64,000 nt of DNA from Collybia mongolica. Taxonomy: Eukaryota; Basidiomycota; Agaricomycetes; Agaricales; Clitocybaceae. Position numbers and translations under genes: made by a program. Each line of letters starts with the position of its first letter. Positions within the stretch are counted from its first letter, which is position 1. The notes under the pieces were generated by a model that searched no databases, had not been told where the DNA came from, and saw nothing but the letters and a program-made list of their open reading frames with translations. Positions 20,632-33,750 of the stretch are shown here, piece after piece. The stretch is taken from the NCBI GenBank assembly GCA_013420905.1, contig JAAXNY010000004.1, forward strand, positions 310,001 through 374,000. Reading direction: 5' to 3'.

Positions 20632-23600
20632 CTATAAGGACGGAAGAGTATAGTTCGCAGGGACCGGCAGGTCGAGGCCAACTACGCCACACGCTTCAGT
20701 CAGACGTTGGCGTAGATCATCAGATTGGCGCTGGAGAACTGTGTGCCAATGTTATGATGTATAGCAGAATGGGGTTAAGCCTGACTTACTCGCACATGGC
20801 CATAAAGCATTCATGACCTCAACCGGCAACAAAATTGACTTGGCGAGAATCAAGGCATTCTTGAGTGTACGATCCTGGTTCCACAACATCAAACATCTAA
20901 CATCCCTTCGTCAGTGCCAGTACCAGCGCCAAGGGTGGGGAAGAGTGGACTGACATGGAAAGTTGATTGGCGAACCATGTGACTTGGAAGGGACGGCGTG
21001 TAAGCTGATGGCCTTGAACACTCCCTAAATGGTTTACGGCCGATTTCACGGCTTGGATAACGCGATCTTGGTACCACACTAGCAAAAAAACAAAAAAGGG
21101 TAAGATGATCGGCAGAACGGAGACAGCCATGTGATTACGCACGCCACTCCTCAGCGTGTTTCCGTTTAAAGGTAGGGGATTCTCTGGGCAAGCCTTGTAA
21201 GCTGAAGGTCAACCGTAAGGTGTTGGTTGAAGGACGCACACACTCGAGGAAGGGACCAACCTGCGCAACGCTTGAGTAATCGTAATTTGGGTGCTGTTGA
21301 AAATTTTCTTAGCGTCGAGGCCCTGAACTAAACGAGAGGAGCTACTCACTTGTATATGTATTCCCGACACATGTAGATAAGGGCAGTATCCAGATTACAA
21401 TCATGTATCCTCAAGGAATCCTGCAAGGCTTGAGTCTCCGGCCACGCATCGAAGATCAGCTCAGTCTTCTCCTCGTTGCTGAGCGTAGAATGCAACAAAC
21501 GATTGCAGAACGTCCAGAGCAACATGCTGCGGCAGTACAGACCCCATACAGACTCCTTGGGCGACGGAGAGTGTGCCGCCCGGTAACTGGGCGACATGCG
21601 GTCCAAGACTTCACCCGGGAAGAGGAGCGCATACTATGACAACAGATCAGTACCTTGAAAAAAAAAACACAGGATCGATTATTTTTTTTTGACTGACGTT
21701 GCCAGAATTGCTCAGGAAGAACTCCGGGGGGTCGATGTCAAACGCCGCGCATTGAGAGACATAGTTGCAAATGAGATTGAGCGAGCTCCAGCAGAGTCGG
21801 CGACACTCCTCGTCGCGAATCTGGCTGTCGGTCCATGAGGAGTCCCAAGGCAGGATATACGACCAGGAGGTGAAGGGGTTCGGGGGTTGTGCGGCGTCGG
21901 CAGGGATGCAGGTGCACGTCCTATTCGGAGAATCAGAGATGCTGGCATCGATGTGGACCATAGGGACGCAGCCCGCAGGGAAGATGGAGACCTCTCGGTC
22001 ATTGGCGTCGATCGTCGTCAAGCCGAGGCTCCGAACAATTTGATCGAGAAGCAGGAGCGAGTTCTTGAGTCGCTCGGGGTTATACTGGGGGTGGGCAGAC
22101 GACTCAAATAGGGCAAGTATCTATGTCAAGCTCAGTAAAAAGAAGTCGTGGGTGCCCAGGGTGGGCGATGACGAGAGCTTACCAGGGCAGCCTCAGCGAG
22201 TGAAGCGTCGATCCATTCGGAAGCCCATGCTTTCTCTAAAGCGAGCTGCGCAGAGTTTCTTAACCACATCGCTCGATCGCGCCCTTGAGTCTTGAATTCA
22301 AACTCGCTCGACTTCATCAAGGTCGACATGGCAAGCCCGGCGTAGATGAATGCGGGTTGGATTCGGAGTCGTTCCTCGTCATCCCAAAGGCGCTTGAGGA
22401 AAAAGTCAAGATTGAGGAAGGAAAGCCAGTAACCCGTATCTCGAAACCTTGTGAGAGAAAAGAAAGAGAAAAGAATAATCAGTGCGAAATTAGGTAAACG
22501 GCGTTGAACCTGTCATACAGGTATGTAAGTTGATTATCGATTTCCTTTAGTCTATAACATGATTCGATTAGCACGGCTGAGTCAAAAATCAATTAAATAT
22601 AACTTACGAATACGATCTCGTAAAGCTGTCCCACCACGACCTTTGTTCCGATTCAACAGTCGGGGACAAAGAAATGGTGAACTTGTCGTGCGTTGTGTCC
22701 GGCGAACGCAGGATATTGACGTCGATCTGCCGAGGATATGACGATTTGATGTACGACGCTTGGTCATAGCCATAAGGGTGGTGCCGGCGAGATGTCGGCG
22801 ACTGCTCGTGCTAGTTTCGAAGATTAGGCAAAGAGACTTGCGGCACTCGACGGGGACCCCGCGTACCTTCATGGCGGATAAACCGTCCGTGATGATCCTT
22901 AGTTCCGTCGGCGATGACGCCAAGTCGGTGGCCTGGCCCTGCGGGTGGACATCGTGCGGGCGAGAGGTGGGTGGCGAGCGCTTCTCGTTCGACATGTTCT
23001 CTTTGATGGTGGACGGCGCAGTTTCTCGTGGGTCAGAGGAGCGGTCGCCAGAGGTTCGTTTGCGTTTCGCGGGAGGGGGTGCGGATCCGTCTGCAGGCCG
23101 CTTTTTACATGATCGCTGACGAGTGCCGGGGCGCTTATCGGGACCCCTTCGTTTTGGAACTGCATCGTACTCGCATAGGTTGGATCGCCGGGCGCAATTG
23201 GTACATATGGGTCTCGTAGAGTCGCAACGGATTTTTCGACCACGGCTATGGAAAGAACAAGCAGGGTGACGAAGCCCGAAATCCGTTAGTATTCCGTTAT
23301 AAGGCTTAATGAAAGAACATAATGAAGGAGGAACACACCATTGGCGACAGGCTATGACAACCGTAGATATCTCCTTTCGCGGCTTCGAACTGCTCGCCAC
23401 ATTATTGCTCGTAGAAGGTTCTCTGTAGTCGGATGGGGGCATGGCGGGAGGCCTACGGTCGCCATCCATCGGTATTCCCGGTGGAATCCCAGAGTATCGG
23501 GACTGGGAGGGGTCATGAGACGGTCCACCAGGCAACCGTCGCTCGGAGGAGGAGTTATACCTGTAATCTACGGGACCACTGCCATGGACGGGAGGAGGGA

Positions 23601-24041
23601 GACGGGAGTTCGCCACTGACTGAACAGGGAAGTCGTGTCCAAGGTGGTTACGACTTGGAAAATGGGAAGAGAACGTGACGTGTTGGGCGGCTGGGCTCGG
23701 GAGCTCTAGTGTGGTTTCGAGGAGCGGAGCCTGTTGCACGTTTATAGGCGTAGTAGCGTATTCGAAATGGGGCGCGAGGATGACCGCGGCACGTTGGATG
23801 TCAAGCTGATCATGTTGATACCGGACTTAATTGACGAAGGTGAGAATAAGGCGAATAGTTGAAATGGCTGCGATAGCAACAACTCACAACTACTGTCACC
23901 GTGCCCGTGCGGTGGGGGATAAACAGCTCCGAAAACTGGTGAATGTAAACCTGAACCCTCCTCGCTGGATTGCAGACCCTCTTCGGCGGGCATTGGTTTG
24001 TAGAATGGGGAATAGACGTTGCTGTCTGTGCTGGCGACCAT
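20632..24041 (-). CDS. Zn2Cys6 transcription factor with fungal-specific regulatory domain
   Basis: About a dozen exons chain in phase. The first are 23888-24041, 23339-23825, 22867-23245, 22608-22810, 22510-22551, 22183-22447, 21698-22120 and 21350-21633, followed by at least four more down to TAG at 20632. The start is ATG 24041 (MVASTDSNVYSPF). A long disordered Ser/Pro region precedes the binuclear cluster ACRQCRGRKIRCDSTRPICT, which is completed by NCARRSNLCEYD across an intron after the second Cys. The basic linker PKRRGPDKRPGTRQR follows. The remainder (TYLYDRFRDTGYWLSFLN, FIYAGLAMSTL, ALEKAWASEWID, DEECRRLCWSSL, YRAAHSPSPKESVWGLYCR) fits the fungal-specific transcription-factor domain. 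It should bind CGG-type sites in the nucleus. I infer about 860 residues. No target pathway can be inferred from the neighbours. Confidence 0.85.
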
Positions 24042-27000
24042 AACAAGACGAGAGATGGCAAAAGAAAAGAGACGGGTCGAGGAGACCTGTGTATAGCAGG
24101 CAGCTAATGCCACGCGAGTTTGAGTGTAAGAAGGGGTAAGTTCTCGTGCCCACGGGTAGATCGCGACTCCAGTGAGAATAACCTTATGCAACGATGGCTT
24201 GATTCGAAGATCAGAAGATCACATATGTATGGATCTGTGTATTTCCTCCCCTGCGCAACAAGTTTTTTTTTTTTCTCTTAGCTCGTGGTGGTTTGGGTTG
24301 GGTACAAATTTGATTGTCTATCCCTGAACCCGATAAAGGCTCGATTAGAGGTGGCTAATAGCACATGTCCTGCAAAGTCCAACACCACAGACCGGTTTGC
24401 CGGGAATATGTCGGGGATGAAGCAAAGGAAGACAAAAACATAGGATACTCGTGAATACACGATTTATTACGGATAAGGGTCTGATGCTATCCTTATTTGG
24501 AGTCCCTTACCCATGCGGAACGGAACCCGACACAACGGAACGTACCTGGTCGCCAACCACGTGACTCACTCCCCCCGCCTTGCCAACCTTTTCTCATTAA
24601 AAATAATATATATATATATTTCAAAATCCTCCAATTTCCGACCCGGACTCACCTCTTCCTAGACACTCACGACCCTCCACTAAATATCATATCATACCAC
24701 CCTTGCTCTCCATTTCCCGATATGAAGCAGATTTAGCGTCGTTTCATCGGCAAACCCACGCCGTTCCCACAACCCAATCTCACCTGGCAACTTCAGTTAA
24801 GGTTGTGCGACTAGAACCCTATCTGGGGGGCTTCCCTCGGACCCACCGTTCCCACCCGACCAAACCACGCATGACCTCTCCTCTTGATTGTTTAGCCCAG
24901 GTTTGCCCGTCTACCGCCCATTGGGAATACTTCGCAATTCCAGTTTCCCGTCGCTCTTATTTCGGACTGTAACAAAGCAAACAACTGTTCTCAAGCGTTC
25001 GCAGTCCTTTTTGTCGTCAACGGTTGACCCTTTGCTTATTTCAGCATCTTGGGCTTGGGAGCTACGGCCCGCCGGACCACCAACCCTTTAATGGCTGATG
25101 GCGAGACCCATGTCCGCTTAGGTATATTCGGGATTCAGCGCTATCGATGTCATCTCCAGCTCGCCCTTGATGGCCACACAAAAGAGCATCACGCAATCAG
25201 ATAGCTTTCGGAGATTGCGAAGGCTTACTCCAACGCTATTTTGTTGGGTGACGCAGATTTGCATGTCCCCTGTCAAATACCCAACAGTTCGGCGATAGAT
25301 AGCACATCACCTCTAAATATAACATGTCACCTCATTGTCAAATTCCAGAAAGCGATGCGGCGTGGGCGAGTTCTGAGAACTCCGCCCATACGCATACGTA
25401 TGCACAAGCAAGAGACGGAAATAAATCATTCACAAGGGGGAATGTTTTCCCCTTTGAACAACGCTTCGATCATGTCAAAAACCATCGGAAGTCTGGACAT
25501 ACATCTAAGGTTTCAACTAGCTAAACATGTCCTGGGGTCGGTCAGGTCAGGTCCGTAATTGGCGGTACCGATCTCAGAACACAATCCGTTACAAGCGAGC
25601 TCTCGAAGGCGAACCCCTCAGTGAGTCAGAAGACCTCTCCGCACTCCCAGTACCTGAGCCCCAAAGCACCACGGCGGCCGTGCAGAGGCTATCGCCTGAT
25701 TAAGTACCACGACATGGCGAACGGCCCTCTCTTCGCGTCCAGATTCTAGCATATATGTGTAGGCAGGGCAATCAACGCCATATGACATGGCAGTAGGCCT
25801 CATTCTCAGATAAAGATGACCTGGTCCAACCTGGCCCTGAGTTGCTGAATGAATTGTTGAGATGCTGGGATTCGAAACGGCTGACTGGCGAGCTGTCGGC
25901 GCCTGCACTCTTCAAAGCGCCTGTTCTGGGCTTCTTTCAGATCTAGAGCGAATATCTCTGGTTGGGGGTCAATCAGCAATTCGCGTGCCTTGCTGAGAAA
26001 AGTTCATAATTCCGTTAGACCCAGTTTTAATGGTGATGATTGTTCCACCAATTTGAAAAGGTTCTGTCGAGAGGTGCCCGTTAAATTGTAATGGAATGTG
26101 GTATTCATCTCCACAATTTGGGATTAAATGAGCCTGTCAGACGTAGAGGCGCTTGGTGCTATTCATTCAGCATGAACGATTTTCGAGGATGTCAATACAG
26201 TCTAAGGACTGGGAGTACGTCACCAGGCTTCTGCCCGTCGCCGAAAACAAATCTCCTAGGTGTTCCTGGGCGTCCCGTTTGCGTAACTCCTGAAACATGT
26301 TCTTGGTTCCAAGACAGACGCCGCAAGCATATTTGTTGAACGCTTAAATTAGTCGTGTGAAGCCCTCCCGTTATTGAGAAGAAAAAAAAGGTGTGGTCAA
26401 CGCCAGGCAGTACTCCCATGGATTTGAGTGGGGGGGGGGGAGGCAGGTGAGTTGAGATGCCAATTTAATTAAACTACCCTGGAGAATGGGGGGAGATGAG
26501 AGGGGATGGGGGTGAGTGCATGGCAAGGATAAACGGTGTTGGGAGGCGTAACGGTAGCATCTCAATGGGCCAGGGTCAATCTAGAAGTCAGGGGTGCAGG
26601 TGAGATCCGATTCCGCGTCACAGCTCGAAGAGATAACGTTCGTCATCGGACAGACAGCTGGTGAGAGCGAGATCGCATGTGACAATTCAGTCGCCAGAGC
26701 GGATCACCAAACCTGGGCCATAGCCCATGTCATCCATGACATTCTATACTTTCTTCTTTTTGAATAAGAAGCTTGCGACATATACCGTGAAGTGCATAAC
26801 TATAGATCGATGTATCCTCAATGGAAGAGAAGACGTAGACGGGGGTACGCGGCTAAGTGTATGGATCTACGTCCACCCTTACTCCTTGCGAGAAGAAAAA
26901 AAAAAAAGATCGGAGGGCACAAAAAGCCATCCCTGTCGATACCTGGGGCGACTCACGGCCGCCCTTCGCTGCATTCTAGTTTCTGGATTTCCCGACACTC

Positions 27001-28779
27001 AGGGCGATCTCTGCTGCTAATCACTTTTGGTCGGAGCAGGGCGGAACGCATGCATCCTCTCTGCATTCTTTCGAGTAGCCGGTTGACCTCGCCTGACCCA
27101 ATTTCTGCCACAACGCGCAGTCCTGGGCCCTGGCTGCATGAAGCTGCTCGAGAAACATGTGTAAATGTGGAAATCCGCTGTGTATTTGTCGCTTTTCGTG
27201 ATCTTCTGAGATGCGGTGTCAAAGTGGGGCGACATGAGGCTGTGGCAAGGCGTTTGGGCGATCTTGGCGCTTACGGCCCTCTCCCCTCCCCCCCCTTTCA
27301 GGGAAAATCAAACTCCGGTTTGTCGGTGTTTGGCAAGATCATCACTAATGCCGCCGATAGAATTCCCTCGTCCAACGAACTTCCAACCATGCCTGCGACA
27401 AAATGCATTTTGGTTCGCTCAGTGTTCTAATTATGTGTGGCGCCTTCTCTGTGAACCAATGCAAACGCTGGAATTGAGGTTCTTCCCATATCAAGGCCAT
27501 CTCGCACACCAAGTTTACCGTGCAGTGGAGACCGGAGCCGTGGCGACAGCATTGGCCGGGCAAGGTTTGGCCCCAGGGAGGAACGCGACACTCACGATTG
27601 ATAGTTGTCCACATTGCAACGTGTCTGTGATATAGTGCGAACGCACCCTGAGTTTTTACCCCACGGGCAACCACCGTGCAAGCATCTTCGCCTTTCTCAA
27701 TCAGGAAAAAACCTTCTGACAGGCATTTTCCCCACGGAACGAGGGTGATATTGATGCTTCTCGTTTGGACTATTCGGCTTTCTAACCAGTCGCCAGAACA
27801 GAATCTGCTCAGAGAGAGTGGAGGGGAGGGGGTCCCTATTTCTGCATGTGCCCACGGAACGTCACGACCCCCACGTTTCTGACACGCCTCTACGAAGTTT
27901 TCCAGACGACCGCCTCTTCGAACAGTGCGAAATCACGGACTCCAGAATGTTAGTCACAGACTTCGAAGTTCCAGTGTGGGGGTGAGTTGCGAATGCACTC
28001 CCGTGCTACTTAGTCTCAAAATACTCACTGACATACGGTTACCCCACAGATGTCACACAAGTGGCTTAGTTCCTGGAAACTCAAATCTCCATTTTTCGAT
28101 CTCCGGCCACTCGGAGGGCCATCGTCCAACTGATTTCGACTTGTCGAATTTATCGCACTATTTTTTCCGTTTCCAGAAGTGATTGCGTATGTTCTCCCAA
28201 CAGACTGGGCATGGAGGCGAGTGTTGCGCTCCCAGGCTGGTACGAACGCTGCTGGGAAATAACTCCACTGTATGTATACTCGAGAAGATATGGTCAGATT
28301 AATGAGGCTTAATTCATAACGGCGAGATGCCCGCTGTTGCGCTAATCTCGTCGTCTCACAGTGCTTGTGGGCGCGACTGTGGCGTTCGCTAATCGATTAT
28401 TGTCTATGCAATCTAATCATTTTCGTCTGCTTCCGCCCAAGTGTTTGCGTCCTAGCATTGCGGTGGATCCCCAACCCGCCCGTTATGACATACTCCATTC
28501 TGACCATTTCTATTCGCAAACGCGCGGCCGCACAGAACTTCCACACCGACAATCTCACATGACATCAGACTTCATCGTGCGGCCCCCAAGAACGATTTGA
28601 CGCGGGTGCTCGCATATCACAATATTTGCCGGCACCTTCGATCTCGGTCAGACTGGTCAAACAAGCTCTCCGCGATCTAGCAGTTCTAGATTGCGTAGCT
28701 CGTAACTGCCATGGTATAGCTTGCATTTCTCAATGAATTTAGATCGGAGCCACCAAGGCTTAGGAACCACCACGACTGC
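24042..28779. other. 4.7 kb intergenic stretch, no gene seen
   Basis: Both strands were read without finding a supportable exon chain. There is a short TA run near 24,605, a G run near 26,430-26,441 and an A run near 26,896. The stretch could hold untranslated regions, a long non-coding RNA or genes too diverged to recognise. Confidence 0.4.
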
Positions 28780-28786
28780 TATAAAA
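28780..28786 (+). promoter_or_regulatory. TATA box of the oxoamine synthase gene
   Basis: TATAAAA lies 40 bases upstream of ATG 28820. This short leader is one reason for choosing that ATG over the in-frame ATG at 28733, which lies upstream of the TATA box. Confidence 0.45.
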
Positions 28787-28819
28787 CACGGACTCGCGAG
28801 AGTGTTTCGCTACATAGCC

Positions 28820-30213
28820 ATGAACGCTCTTACCACCTCTACCACCTCTGCTCTCCAAGCACGCGCCAAGAGTGGAGTTTCGCTTTTCGACGCTTCCAGA
28901 CGCCTTCCGAGTCATGCACCCGATTTCTTCTCCAACGACTACCTTTCTCTATCTTCATTTCCTCAGATGCGTCGGGAACTCCTTGAAAAGCTCGACGAGT
29001 CGCCCCATCTCTTCGGCTCACAAGGCAGTCGAGCCTTGAACGGCACGACAGACAACCACATCGGCCTCGAGAAATACTTTCGCGAGCTATACGAAGCGCC
29101 CGCCGCGATGATCTTCAATTCGGGGTATATTGCCAATTTATCCTTCCTTGGGGGCGTCCCCCAGCCGGGCGACGTCTACGTCCACGACGAGCTCGTCCAT
29201 GCTTCGTGCCACGACGGCATGCAGATGTCCCGAGCGCGAAACGCCATGTTCTCGTTCACCCACAACTCCCCGTCCTCATTCGAATCATGCATCCTCCGCG
29301 TCCTCGAGGACTTTCCCCAGATCAGCGCCGGGAAGTCGACGATGTTCATCGTCCTCGAGTCCACGTATAGCATGGACGGCGACTTTTGCCCCCTCCAGGA
29401 GTTTGTCGCTTTGGTGGAGAAACATGTGCCCCCGTCCGCGGCACACATCATCGTCGACGAGGCCCACTCACTTGGCCTGTGTGGCCCGCGGGGAATGGGG
29501 CTGGTGAAGCACCTGGGTCTGGAGAACCGCGTGCATACGGTCATCCATCCCCTCACCAAGGCCCCGAACTTCATCGGAGGTGAGAGGATCTAATGGTTCT
29601 TGTTCGACATGACACTCACTAACTGACTTTTTGATGGGCTCTAGCTTTCATCTTGACATCCCCCGCAATATATCAATACATCGCGAACTACTCGAGACCA
29701 TTCCTCTTTTCTACGTCCCTTCCCCACATCGACCTTATCACGATCAAGCATTGCTTTAACACTGTCGTCGGGCCCCTCGGCGCTCAGGTAAGAACCGCCT
29801 CTCCGACCTTCACCATTGTTCGTGTGTCTAAAACGACTGTATCCTAGCAACGCCAACTTCTGCACCTCAAGACGCATCTCTTCCACAGGTTGATCCTCAA
29901 GGCGTTCGTCGGGATCCCCCGCACGATCCTGACGCTCCCAGACCGATCAGGGGTGGATCAAGCCACAGGCCTAATCTCGCCGATCTTCCCCATCCTCACC
30001 TCCCGCCCTGTTTCGTTACAGCACTTCCTCAACGCCAGGGGGTACACCGCGCAGTCCTTCACGTTCCCCGTTGTGCCGCGCGGCCAGGACAGGATACGAG
30101 TCGTGATCCACGCCAACAACACTGAGGATGAGATTCGGACATTCGTTGCTTTCATACGTGTATGGGGACTGCAGCAGCTGGATTCGGGGCTGTGTATGGA
30201 AGCGAAACTATAA
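28820..30213 (+). CDS. alpha-oxoamine synthase, BioF/KAPA-synthase-like (PLP enzyme)
   Basis: Exons 28820-29579, 29645-29787 and 29848-30213 join in phase to give 422 residues, a normal length for the family. Motifs in order are FFSNDYLSLS, GSQGSRALNG, IFNSGYIANLSFLGG, VYVHDELVHASCHDGMQMSR, LESTYSMDGDFCPL, VDEAHSLGLCGPRGMGLV (the Asp that contacts the PLP ring nitrogen, and its His), then PLTKA with the expected Schiff-base lysine near residue 246, and FLFSTSLP. The family condenses an amino acid with an acyl thioester and loses CO2. The best-known member makes 7-keto-8-aminopelargonate for biotin. Sphingolipid and polyketide-releasing members share the fold, so the exact substrate is not settled. 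No biotin-pathway genes are adjacent, which leaves a secondary-metabolite or salvage role open. Confidence 0.85.
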
Positions 30214-30488
30214 CACGGGCCATCTAAGATGAAGTGAAATATTTGTATCATGACATGTATAAGTGCTATGTACCTTGGACCCTTTGGACAATGATCTTGG
30301 TGTTTGTAATAATTGCTGTGCTTTCGGTGACTACCTCGTGGTTATCGCCAGGGACAGGCACGGTTTTATACCTGCCTCAGTGTCGCCTTGTCAAGTGCCT
30401 TCAATCCTCAGCGGAAAGCAGTGTCAAAATAACCATATATCTGTCCTTCGGATTATCTTAAAAAGAGTCACTGCGCGGGAACCAACAA

Positions 30489-31778
30489 ATGCCATACTGG
30501 AACTTCAGATCAGATAAATCGAAACACAAAAATCCCCACAGCTCCCAGAATATTTCCTCCGGCAATACCAACATGACTCCTTTACGAGAGCAGAACATGA
30601 CATATGGCAGCACAGCAAATAAAATCCGGCAATCCATGCTCGCCACAGCAATGGTAGACGCGCTTGGTGGTCCCTCAGAGTTCCAAATACGGTTTTCCTT
30701 CCCCCTCGTCACGACGATGAAACCAAACAGGAACTTCAACCTTCCGCCCGGGGTGTGGACAGACGACACCTCCATGATGCTCTGCCTCGCCCGCTCACTT
30801 GCGCGATACACACCATGTCCAAGCTATGATGGGCTCCCGCCACGCGTAGCTTGGAATTTTGACGAAAAAGATCAGCTCAAGGCATATCTGGGCTGGTACG
30901 AGAGTGGAACGCTGTCCGCCATCGGCCGATGTTTCGATGTCGGTAACACAATAATATGTGCACTCAATATTTACGCAGACCACACTGCGGAGGGAGCAAG
31001 TGCGAGTAGGGTAGAGGCTGCTCTTGATGAGATCCGAGGTGAACTTGATGGAGAGGAGTATAGCGGGAATGGGAGTCTGATGCGCGTCCTCCCCGTCGGA
31101 TTGGTATACTGGCACGATGAGGCGGCAGCACGATCGTTCGCAAGGCGTAGCAGCGCTACTACACATCCCAATGGCATGTGTATGGAAGCATGCGAAGTGT
31201 GGACGGGTATGATTACAAGAATCATGCAAAATTTGGAGAACGCTACACAGTACACGAAACTCGATTTGGTAGAGTATCTCGCAAGTTTCCACTACACCAA
31301 CGCAACTCTCCGAAGAGCGCTTGCTCTGCCTACAGGTACTCCACCGGTGCCCCCGAAAACGGAGGAGCGGGAATCTCACTATCAGAGATATCACCCCATC
31401 CTCCAGCTTATCGCCCAAACCCAGGCATCTCCACCGGCTTCCAATACCGGCTTCTCAAAGAATCTTCCCTCTGAAAAAGAGCTCCGCTCGTCAGGATACG
31501 TCCTGCATACCATGGTCGCGGCGCTCTATTGCTTCTTGGCTACAGAGTCCTTTGAGGAGGGGGCCATCATGGCAGTAAACTTGGGCAACGATGCTGATAC
31601 GGTCGGAGCCATTTATGCTGGGCTTGCAGGGTGCTGGTATTCAGGAGAGGAAGAAGATACAGCAGCGTCGGGCGCGTTCTGGACGCCCAGGGTGAAGAAA
31701 TGGAGGGATGAGCTTGTGAAGAGGGAGTTGGTGGAAGAGGTGGCGGATGAGATTGTCAGGTTGGACGGGAGGTTGTAG
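30489..31778 (+). CDS. ADP-ribosylglycohydrolase family protein
   Basis: One exon encodes 429 residues from ATG 30489. A shorter start at the MTPLREQN methionine (30573) is possible because the first 28 residues are low complexity. Family motifs are MVDALGGPSEF (residues 55-65, the position of the usual GDALG), WTDDTSMMLCLARSLA (about 90), GNGSLMRVLPVGL (about 194), THPNGMCMEACEVW (about 226) and NLGNDADTVGAIYAGLAG (about 364). The Thr-Asp-Asp and Asp-Ala-Asp clusters are the sites that hold two Mg ions in this family. Members remove ADP-ribose from proteins or small molecules. Here Val-Asp-Ala replaces Gly-Asp-Ala, a mild change. It starts 275 bases after the oxoamine synthase on the same strand, with no sign of a functional link. 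Confidence 0.85.
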   Translation: MPYWNFRSDKSKHKNPHSSQNISSGNTNMTPLREQNMTYGSTANKIRQSMLATAMVDALGGPSEFQIRFSFPLVTTMKPNRNFNLPPGVWTDDTSMMLCLARSLARYTPCPSYDGLPPRVAWNFDEKDQLKAYLGWYESGTLSAIGRCFDVGNTIICALNIYADHTAEGASASRVEAALDEIRGELDGEEYSGNGSLMRVLPVGLVYWHDEAAARSFARRSSATTHPNGMCMEACEVWTGMITRIMQNLENATQYTKLDLVEYLASFHYTNATLRRALALPTGTPPVPPKTEERESHYQRYHPILQLIAQTQASPPASNTGFSKNLPSEKELRSSGYVLHTMVAALYCFLATESFEEGAIMAVNLGNDADTVGAIYAGLAGCWYSGEEEDTAASGAFWTPRVKKWRDELVKRELVEEVADEIVRLDGRL

Positions 31779-33750
31779 CGTGCTGGGAAGCTGTGACACT
31801 AGCGCCGTGTATATCTAGTGATATGTGTCAATTAACATAAACTGGCCATACAACATAACGAGACACCTACATCTGAACAAGGCCCCGGCGGCTGTGTATG
31901 GCTGTCAAGCTCTTGATAGTGAGCTGATTCTCCTGAAAGTTGTTGTGAGCACCGAGGAAACGGGAACATAGAGCGAGCGATAGAATAGAAGCATAAGTTC
32001 AGTATAACTAGGATTAATAAAAAAACACATTGCGCAACGTTCCATAGAACGGCGTTCGTTCATTATTAGACAGAAGTTCTCATCATAATGATAATTGAAA
32101 GAAGAGGCCATAACACTGACCTCTGCTTGAATTGACCTCTTCTATACATTAATCATTCACTGTGAATGATTTAGGTTGTTGTAATGAATTCGCGAAGCCC
32201 TAAAAAAGAATACGATTCTGGTCAGTAAGCTGAATTTCTAAAAACCAATATTCGACAAACCATGTTTATACCAATCATTCGGACAGCTCTTGACCAAAAT
32301 CATCCTACGAGGCAGCTTCTAGAACGATTTAGGCATCATAGGACGGGAAAAGCGTGGTCGATGAAAAGTCTGTCGTTCTTTGGTCGTGCTTGAGAATCAA
32401 GGATCTACAAATACTAGCCAACAACTATAACTACATGTCACATGTCACATGCTCCGTAGCCGTTCAAATCATATTTTCTAATTTATACCCCTTTTGATTA
32501 GGAACTCTTTCTGGTCTGGAACAAGAACATCGCTTCAGAAAATTTCTTGTTATGCCGATTCCGAGTTTCGAAAATCTAGGTATTAGCAAGCAAATCACAG
32601 ACCATGATCGGTCCGGCAAACCAGTTTCTGCCAGGCGGCTGTTCAAGTTCCTTCATCAGATTCCAGTCCTCTCAAGCTCAATCCTTACCACGCTGTTCCA
32701 TGTCATGGAAATATCAGATTGCGTCTACCTGCGATGTTCGGCATAATACCATGCGGTAGCGTCTTCATTCAAGATAATCGTTGATAGGAGCATGCTGCAG
32801 CTGATTGTACGATCGATGAAAGGCCCACCGGAATTTTTTTGTAGACCGCACTGGGGCGCGGGTCTCGAACAATGAACATCTTTGGGCTATCATACTCACG
32901 GATATATGTCATCGATGGTAGACATTCATGCCGTGGCATCAAAATCCCCGTTGAAGACTTGGAATGCCGGCAAACGCCCAGAGAACCATCGATGGCTGGA
33001 ACTGATTATCACTCGTCCCTCTGTATCGAAACGACCTCTCGGTACTTTTCGATCGTTAGCGGACCCAGACCCCCGTCCGAATTGTGGCGTGCAAGTCTCA
33101 AAAATACACTCTCCTCAGCTTCGTCCGATAGGTTTTACCCGCATCCCCGTTTACTTCAGCCCCATTTTGGAGGAGCCAACCTCACGGTTTAATGGTCTTT
33201 CTAGGACCTTTGTGGTCATTTTCTTACATGAAACAGAAGAGGAAATCATGGCTGCGCATCCGACAACTTGGTTTACTCTAACAGCGAGTCCCACGTTTCT
33301 CCAAGGCTATGACAGTACCCATATTTCTCCGTGTGTCAGCACCAGATACACCATCGGAATCGTTCGCTGCTTCTGGTCGGAGCGCTCACCCAAGAGTCTG
33401 AAATGTTTAGGATCAAGACGTCCATCGCGTTCTGGATTGGATGAGGTATGATCTCGTGGTGGTATATTATCTTATCTCTGAAACCTTACATCCGTAAGGT
33501 AGACAAATAATTCGGGTGGAACTTGCACGCTAATAGCATCCCGGTGGATCCCTCCCCGGTCATGGCCGTTATATTGAAGGATTGTGTCAAACTCTCTGAC
33601 TCCAAATTTTAATTGCTTCTTTGCTAGTGCACCCAAGCATAATCCAAACCTGGCAGAGGATTAACAATTCGGGGATAGACGGAATAAAATTTCGTGTACC
33701 AGGTATACATCTACATTATACATGGAAACATATCCGTAAGGTAATGGAAT
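31779..33750. other. intergenic, no gene seen
   Basis: A plus-strand open frame at 32,882-33,451 has no recognisable motif and no promoter or intron support. I do not call it. Confidence 0.4.

Noticed and set aside
24703..25560. Plus-strand frames downstream of the transcription factor promoter
   Set aside because: Composition is non-coding, frames are short and there is no recognisable domain.
25840..25900. tRNA T-arm-like GTTTCGAATCCC on the minus strand
   Set aside because: No pairing acceptor, D or anticodon arm could be built around it.
32882..33451. 189-codon plus-strand open frame
   Set aside because: It has no motif, no homolog that I recognise and no support from promoter or introns. 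It is probably a chance frame.
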